Source of the DNA: Micromonospora sp. C28SCA-DRY-2
GTDB lineage: Bacteria > Actinomycetota > Actinomycetes > Mycobacteriales > Micromonosporaceae
DNA length: 64,000 nt
Direction of reading: 5' to 3'
NCBI RefSeq assembly: GCF_030519475.1
Contig: NZ_JAUMKD010000009.1
Location: 204,478-268,477, forward strand
The notes beneath the pieces were generated by a model. It was not told where the DNA came from, searched no databases, and worked only from the letters and a program-made list of their open reading frames with translations. The position numbers and the translations under genes are program-made. The stretch's first letter is position 1. The number at the start of each line of letters is the position of its first letter. Positions 59,501 through 64,000 of this stretch are shown piece by piece.

Positions 59501-59531
59501 ACTGTGGATGAATGCCATATTCATTCACAGT
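59501..59531 (+). promoter_or_regulatory. ARG-box-like operator upstream of arcA
   Basis: ACTGTGGATGAAT (59501-59513) and ATTCATTCACAGT (59519-59531) are inverted arms with one mismatch around GCCAT. The core TGAAT-N5-ATTCA resembles the arginine-repressor ARG box (TGAAT-N4-ATTCA), with one extra spacer base. It ends 42 bases before arcA. Confidence 0.5.
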
Positions 59532-59573
59532 TGTTTTCTCGGATGCCGCCAAACCCTGCCCTACGCTGCGAGG

Positions 59574-60785
59574 GTGACCCACTACGTCGACAGCGAGGTC
59601 GGCCGGCTCGGCACCGTACTGCTGCACCGACCCGGCCCGGAACTCGCCCGGCTGACACCACGGAACAACGACTCGCTCCTGTTCGACGCGATCCCGTGGG
59701 TGGGTCGGGCGCAGGAGGAGCACGACGCCTTCGCGGCGGCGCTGCGCGAGCGCGGGGTCGAGGTGCTCTACCTGGCCGACCTGCTGGCCGAGACGCTCGC
59801 CGTGGACGAGGCGCGGGCCGAGCTGACCGCCGAGGTGCTCCGCTCGCCCCGGCTCGGCGACACCCTGCGCGCCCGGGTCGCCGACCACCTCGCGTACCTC
59901 GACCCGGCGGCGCTGGCCGACGTGCTGATCGCCGGGTTGGCCCACGAGGAGCTGCGGCTCAGCCCGGAACGGCCGGGTGGCCTGGTCTACACCCTGATGG
60001 ACCGGCACGACTTCGTCATCGACCCGCTGCCGAACCTGCTCTTCACCCGCGACTCGTCGCTCTGGATCGGCGACCGGGTGGGCGTGACCAGCCTGGCCAT
60101 GCCCGCCCGGCGCCGGGAGACCACGCTCACCGAGGCCATCTACCGCCACCACCCGCGCTTCGTCGGCACCGAGGCGGTCTACCACCCGCACCTGGAGCAC
60201 CTGGAGGGCGGCGACGTGCTGCTGCTCGCGCCCGGCGTGCTCGCGGTCGGGGTGGGTGAGCGGACCACGCCGGCCGGCGCCGAGCGCCTCGCCCGGCAGG
60301 TCTTCGCCGCCGGGCTGGCGCACACCATCCTGGTGGTGCCCATCGCCCAGGAGCGGGCCACCATGCACCTGGACACCGTCTGCACCATGGTCGACGTGGA
60401 CGCCGTGCTGATGTACCCGAACGTGGCGAACACGCTCTCGGCGTACACCGTGATCGCCGGCGCGGACGGCGAGGACCCGCGGGTGGACGGCCCGGCGCCG
60501 TTCCTGCGGGCCGCCGCCGACGCGATGGACCTGGACCAGCTCCGGGTGATCGACACCGGGCTGGACCCGGTCACCGCGGAACGCGAGCAGTGGGACGACG
60601 GTAACAACACCCTCGCCCTGGCTCCCCGGCTCTGCGTCGGCTACGAGCGCAACGTGGAGACCAACGCGCAACTGGAGCGCGCCGGCATCGAGCTGATCCC
60701 GATCGCCGGCTCGGAACTCGGCTCCGGCCGCGGCGGCCCCCGCTGCATGTCCTGCCCGCTCGTCCGCGACCCCCTCCGCCCCTGA
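59574..60785 (+). CDS. arcA: Arginine deiminase
   Basis: 403 residues from GTG 59574. Landmarks are VDSEVGRLGTVLLHRPGPEL, PLPNLLFTRDSSLWIGDRV, HLEHLEGGDVLLLAPGVLAV, RATMHLDTVCTMVDVDAVL and the nucleophilic Cys at the end, RCMSCPLVRDP. The enzyme converts arginine to citrulline and ammonia. No arcB, arcC or arcD gene follows, so it is a stand-alone deiminase. TACGCT at 59562-59567 would be a -10 giving a leaderless mRNA. The ARG-box-like repeat upstream suggests arginine control. Confidence 0.95.
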   Translation: MTHYVDSEVGRLGTVLLHRPGPELARLTPRNNDSLLFDAIPWVGRAQEEHDAFAAALRERGVEVLYLADLLAETLAVDEARAELTAEVLRSPRLGDTLRARVADHLAYLDPAALADVLIAGLAHEELRLSPERPGGLVYTLMDRHDFVIDPLPNLLFTRDSSLWIGDRVGVTSLAMPARRRETTLTEAIYRHHPRFVGTEAVYHPHLEHLEGGDVLLLAPGVLAVGVGERTTPAGAERLARQVFAAGLAHTILVVPIAQERATMHLDTVCTMVDVDAVLMYPNVANTLSAYTVIAGADGEDPRVDGPAPFLRAAADAMDLDQLRVIDTGLDPVTAEREQWDDGNNTLALAPRLCVGYERNVETNAQLERAGIELIPIAGSELGSGRGGPRCMSCPLVRDPLRP

Positions 60786-60826
60786 CCCCGCTCCCGCTCC
60801 GCCCCCGAAGATCGTGCAGGTGCTCT

Positions 60827-60876
60827 GAACGAGTGGCTGTTCCGCCCGGGAGCGACCACTCGTTCGCTGAACGAGT
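60827..60876. repeat. Three GAACGAGT half-sites after arcA
   Basis: GAACGAGTGG (60827-60836) pairs with CCACTCGTTC (60856-60865). ACTCGTTC (60858-60865) also pairs with GAACGAGT (60869-60876) around GCT. The two hairpins exclude each other, which could serve as bidirectional termination between converging genes. Confidence 0.5.
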
Positions 60877-60940
60877 CGACCCAGGGCGGCCGGGTGCGCG
60901 CGAGCCCGCGGGCGCGCGGGCGGCGGGTGGGGTGGGAGGG

Positions 60941-61825
60941 TCAGCGGAGGGTGAGTTGGCGGCCGAGCAGGCCCTGGCGGGAGCGGCGGCCGGCGGCGTC
61001 GAGCGGGGTGGTGTCGGCGAGCGCCTCGGCGTACCGCTTGGCGAACTGGGCCACCGGGTCCTCCCACTCGGCGGCCGGCGTCTCCTCCGGCAGGTCCCAG
61101 ACCGGCACCAGCCGGCCGTGCGCGCGGAACATGCCGGCGAATCGGGTCTCCTCGCCGAGGGTCAGCGTGCCGGCGGCGCCGAGCCGGGCCAGCGCGTCGA
61201 GCGCGGCGTCCTCGTCGTCCGGGAGCACCCAGCGCACGTGCGCCTTCTCCGGCACCTGGCACCAGTAGGCGGCGCGGGCGGCGGTCAGCCGGACGGTCGG
61301 GTAGACGGCGGCGTTGGCCCGCTCCAGGGACGCCTGCACGGTCGGGTCCTCGCCGGCCTCCGGGTCGAGCCAGAACTCGAACCCGTCGTGCATGGTGATC
61401 TCCAGCGGGCCGTCGACCAGGACGTCCTGGAGCCGGGGGCCGGGGCCGGGCAGCGGGGGCACCGCGACCTGCCGGCCCGGCTCGGTACGCAGCGCGCAGA
61501 GCAGCGCGTCGGCCAGGTCCCGGGACACGTCACCGGACTGCTGGTGACGCTGGAGACCGATGAAGACCCGCCCGTCGGGCCTGGTCATCGCCGGGGCGGC
61601 CATCGGCAGCACGGTGGCCAGCGTGACCGGCCGCTCACCGAACTCCTCGACCAGCTCGGGGACGAGCCGCAGCGGGGCGGAGGCGGCCGGCACCAGCTCG
61701 CGCAGGGCGATCCACTCCGGCTCGTCGGTCAGCCCCTCGAAGGGACGGGGCGCGAAGATGTCGCGCACCTTCTCCCGCTTCGGGGTGGCTTCGGCGGCCC
61801 GCTGGCTCTTTCGACGCTTGCTCAC
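60941..61825 (-). CDS. DUF5926-family protein
   Basis: 294 residues, MSKRRKSQRAAEATPKREKV, then RDIFAPRPFEGLTDEPEWIA. The basic N-terminus and the conserved RPFEGLTDEPEWIALREL block are the family signature. The middle reads LEITMHDGFEFWLDPEAGE, and AAYWCQVPEKAHVRWVLPDD follows. Function is unknown. Confidence 0.88.
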   Translation of the reverse strand: MSKRRKSQRAAEATPKREKVRDIFAPRPFEGLTDEPEWIALRELVPAASAPLRLVPELVEEFGERPVTLATVLPMAAPAMTRPDGRVFIGLQRHQQSGDVSRDLADALLCALRTEPGRQVAVPPLPGPGPRLQDVLVDGPLEITMHDGFEFWLDPEAGEDPTVQASLERANAAVYPTVRLTAARAAYWCQVPEKAHVRWVLPDDEDAALDALARLGAAGTLTLGEETRFAGMFRAHGRLVPVWDLPEETPAAEWEDPVAQFAKRYAEALADTTPLDAAGRRSRQGLLGRQLTLR

Positions 61826-61886
61826 GGCGAGACAGCCTAGAGCCCGCGGCCGGACGCCGTGGGCAGGACCCGCCCGCGGTGCCCGA

Positions 61887-62336
61887 TCAGCCGGCCGCGA
61901 CCAGGTCCGACCGGGCCGCGCCGACCGGCTCGAACTCGGCCCAGACGCTCTGCCCCAGCCCGTCGCGGTCCACGCCCCAGCGGCTGGCCAGGCCGGAGAC
62001 GATGTGCAGGCCCCGGCCGTCGGCCGCGTCCGGGTCGGCCGACCGCATCCGCGGCCCGTCGCTGGCGCCGCCGTCGGTCACCCGCAGCGTGATCCGTTGG
62101 CCCTCGTCCGAGGTCCGCAGCCGCCAGGCCACCCGCACCACCCCGCCCGGCAGCGGGTCGGCGTGCCGGACGGCGTTGCCGACCAGTTCGGCCAGGACCG
62201 CCACCAGGTCCGCCAGCAGCGTGGCGGGTACCACCTCGCCCAACTCCTCGGCGAGCCGCCGCCGGGCCAGCCGCGCCCCGCTGGCGTGGTGCGGCACCAC
62301 CACGCACCACGCCCGTTCGCCCGCTCCCGTCGACAC
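61887..62336 (-). CDS. RsbW-type HATPase (anti-sigma/serine-kinase fold)
   Basis: 149 residues from GTG 62336 (AAGGGGCGAAC upstream). The GHKL ATP site shows LVGNAVRHADPLPGG near 53 (N box), VTDGGASDGPR and GRGLHIVSGLASRWGVDRD near 108. This is the HATPase_c_2 type that can act as an anti-sigma factor or phosphorylate an anti-anti-sigma protein. It follows the histidine kinase by 30 bp. Confidence 0.9.
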   Translation of the reverse strand: MSTGAGERAWCVVVPHHASGARLARRRLAEELGEVVPATLLADLVAVLAELVGNAVRHADPLPGGVVRVAWRLRTSDEGQRITLRVTDGGASDGPRMRSADPDAADGRGLHIVSGLASRWGVDRDGLGQSVWAEFEPVGAARSDLVAAG

Positions 62337-62366
62337 GTTCGCCCCTTCTCACCTCGCCGCCGCCGG

Positions 62367-63824
62367 TCACCCGCGGGGCAGCCGCACCTCAGCGACCGTA
62401 CCGCCACCGGCCCTCGGTCTGAGGAATACCCAGCCATTCTGCTGTTCAACGATCCGGCGGACGAGATAGAGACCCAGTCCGGCGCCGGGGAAGCGCCGCC
62501 GGTCGCCGGACTCACCCTGCCAGAACCGGTCGAACGCCCGCTCCACGTGCTCCGGCCGGATGCCGATGCCGCGGTCGCCGACCCGGAACGAGACGGTCTG
62601 CCCGTCCGCGCCGGCGCTGACCTCGATCGGCGACCCGGGCGGGCTGTACTTGCCCGCGTTGGTGGCCAGCTCGGTGAGCACCGTCGCCAGGCTGGGCCGG
62701 TAGCCGAGCGCCTTGGGCAGGTCGGCCGGCAGGTCGAGGACGAGCCGGTGGCGCAGCTCGGCCGGCAGGTCGGTGACCGCGGCCCGGAGCGCGTCGCCGA
62801 GGTCGAAGGGGGCCGGCGGGTCGTCGCCCGGCCCGGGCTCGGCGGCGGAGGAGAGCAGCCGGTCGACCAGCCGGGCCAGCTCGTTGGCGCGCTGGCCGAT
62901 CACCCGGGCGGCCTGCCGCCGGTCGTCGTCGGTGAGCGACTCCCAGTGGTCGGTGAGGGTGTCCGCGTACCCCTTGATCACGGTCACCGGGGTGCGCAGC
63001 TCGTGGCTGGTCACCGCGACGAACAGGTCCCGGTCGTGGTCCCGGCGCTGCTGGTCGGTGATGTCCCGGAAGGTGACCACGCGCAGGGCGCCCGGCCCGG
63101 CCAGCTCGCCCGAGGTGATCCGCAGCCACCGGCCGTCCGGCAGCCGGTGGTCGCGCACCTGGCCGGACGGGGGCAGCGGGAACGGCAACGGCCGGTTGAG
63201 GGCCTGGCTGGCGGCCCGGCCGGTCACCTGGGCCGCGGCCGGGTTCCAGAGCCGGACGTGTCCCTCCCGGTCGACCACCGCCAGCCCGTCCGCGAGCGCG
63301 GCCACCACCGGCCCGTCACCGTGCACCGGGAGCCCGCTCTGGTCGCCGTACATGTGCGCGATGCAGGCGGCGAGGTAGGCCACCACGGCGTGCTGCCCGG
63401 CGCTCGGGTCCTCGTCGCCCGCCGGATAGAGGGCGTGCAGGCTGCCCACGGTGAGCCCGCCGATCTCGGCCCGGGCGACCACCATCCGGTGCAGGCCCCG
63501 GGCGACCAGTTCACCGGTGAGCTGGCCGGTGAGCTGGTCCGTCCGGACCTGCTGCACGCGCGGACCGGCGAGCAGGCAGACGGTGGTCGGGTCGGTGGCC
63601 GGCAGCGGGCGGCCGACCGCCCACTCGGCGGCCCCGGTCGCGGCGATCACCCGGCCGCCGGCCGGCCCGAACTCCACGAATGCCATGGCCGCCGCGCCGA
63701 GCGCGGGCTGGGCGACCCGGAGCAGCTGGGTGAGGACCGGCAGCCCGGCGTCGCCGGAGTTGATCATCTCGATGACCACCCGGTGACCGGCGATGAGTGC
63801 CGCGTAGTCGGTGCGCTCCGGCAT
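62367..63824 (-). CDS. Orphan sensor histidine kinase (GAF/PAS/HisKA/HATPase)
   Basis: 485 residues from ATG 63824. An N-terminal GAF-like domain (about 15-170) is followed by a PAS domain (about 175-265; ALADGLAVVDREGHVRLWNP). The phosphoacceptor is in SHELRTPVTVIKGYADTL near 272. ATP-binding boxes are ELATNAGKYSPPGSP near 383, VGDRGIGIRPEHVERAFDRF near 416 and GAGLGLYLVRRIVEQ near 446. No membrane segments are visible, so it is cytosolic. No response regulator is adjacent; the RsbW-type ATPase may be the partner. Confidence 0.92.
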   Translation of the reverse strand: MPERTDYAALIAGHRVVIEMINSGDAGLPVLTQLLRVAQPALGAAAMAFVEFGPAGGRVIAATGAAEWAVGRPLPATDPTTVCLLAGPRVQQVRTDQLTGQLTGELVARGLHRMVVARAEIGGLTVGSLHALYPAGDEDPSAGQHAVVAYLAACIAHMYGDQSGLPVHGDGPVVAALADGLAVVDREGHVRLWNPAAAQVTGRAASQALNRPLPFPLPPSGQVRDHRLPDGRWLRITSGELAGPGALRVVTFRDITDQQRRDHDRDLFVAVTSHELRTPVTVIKGYADTLTDHWESLTDDDRRQAARVIGQRANELARLVDRLLSSAAEPGPGDDPPAPFDLGDALRAAVTDLPAELRHRLVLDLPADLPKALGYRPSLATVLTELATNAGKYSPPGSPIEVSAGADGQTVSFRVGDRGIGIRPEHVERAFDRFWQGESGDRRRFPGAGLGLYLVRRIVEQQNGWVFLRPRAGGGTVAEVRLPRG

Positions 63825-64000
63825 GCCCCGAGTGTGCCGCGCCGTCCGGCTTTCGCACACCCCCGCCCGGACCGACCACCGCGCCCGCCGGGACGACCCC
63901 GCCGGCGCCCGTCCCGCCCGCCGCCGGCCGGCGTCCCGCGGCGGTCACCGCTCCCGGCCGCCGCCGGTCCGCCCGGTCGGCAGCGGGCGGGACGGCCGAG

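Noticed and set aside
59451..61262. 603-residue minus-strand frame
   Set aside because: Antisense to arcA, which has all deiminase motifs.
1..64000. tRNA, rRNA, CRISPR array or insertion sequence anywhere in the window
   Set aside because: I saw no cloverleaf arms, rRNA cores, regularly spaced repeats, transposase motifs or terminal inverted repeats with target duplications. A covariance-model scan would be decisive for small RNAs.

Overview
The window is very GC-rich, almost fully coding DNA with many GTG/TTG starts and GTGA/ATGA gene overlaps. It carries the rpsF-ssb-rpsR-rplI-dnaB order of actinomycete chromosomes, a Bpa-type proteasome activator, a mycothiol-dependent-isomerase-type protein, BTAD/SARP and DUF397/XRE remnants, GT87 mannosyltransferases and DUF4192/DUF5926 proteins. 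Together these point to a filamentous actinobacterium, most probably Micromonosporaceae (Micromonospora-like). That placement is inferred from gene content and was not checked by a search.

Layout. 1-3.2 kb: a large repeat-bearing membrane protein (running off the left edge) co-transcribed with an endonuclease IV homologue. 3.2-9.1 kb: a palindrome-rich leader, then rpsF, ssb, rpsR, rplI and a strong terminator; a convergent Trp-rich repeat membrane protein; then dnaB. 9.1-15.1 kb: a leftward run (DinB/MDMPI-fold protein, zinc-finger protein, phosphoribosyltransferase, GT87, intact GGDEF-EAL protein). 15.1-18.6 kb: an intergenic tract holding a decayed SARP regulator, then moaC-mog-moeA-moaE. 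18.6-26 kb: GT87, DoxX, GNAT, AAA ATPase, two tandem paralogous single-pass secreted-domain proteins, and a DMT exporter. 26-33 kb: a leftward operon of fructosamine kinase, moaA, moaD, metallophosphoesterase and a PHP-UvrD fusion. 33-40.6 kb: the most accessory-looking part, with DUF4192, an MFS exporter/TetR pair behind three tandem palindromic operators, an XRE/DUF397 pair divergent from three overlapping tiny genes, a DipZ-type thioredoxin with a CxxW active site, a 54-residue membrane protein, and a DUF2975/XRE pair with a leaderless promoter. 40.7-44.6 kb: GAP-family membrane protein, fdhD, mobA, DUF6457 and a YbjN-type protein. 44.6-50.8 kb: secreted beta-propeller, Lrp regulator divergent from a dimethylargininase-type enzyme, orphan branched-chain amino-acid-type binding lipoprotein, hydrolase, bpa. 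50.9-59.4 kb: two HAD phosphatases, GNAT, OsmC, zincin, AIM24, pheA with a lipoprotein, ACT, PAS and NERD proteins. 59.5-64 kb: arginine deiminase behind an ARG-box-like operator, DUF5926, an RsbW-type ATPase and an orphan histidine kinase.

Functional threads. Molybdenum cofactor synthesis is spread over three clusters in 28 kb (moaC/mog/moeA/moaE, moaA/moaD, fdhD/mobA). Guanidino-group hydrolysis appears twice (DDAH type and arginine deiminase). Several gene pairs look like regulator-plus-effector modules: MFS/TetR, XRE/DUF397, DUF2975/XRE. The strongest non-coding signals are a fold that could mask the rpsF ribosome binding site, the triple operator at 34.15 kb, and matching inverted repeats flanking the AAA-ATPase promoter. 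Functions are read from motifs by eye; gene starts are chosen from ribosome binding sites, overlaps and family length.
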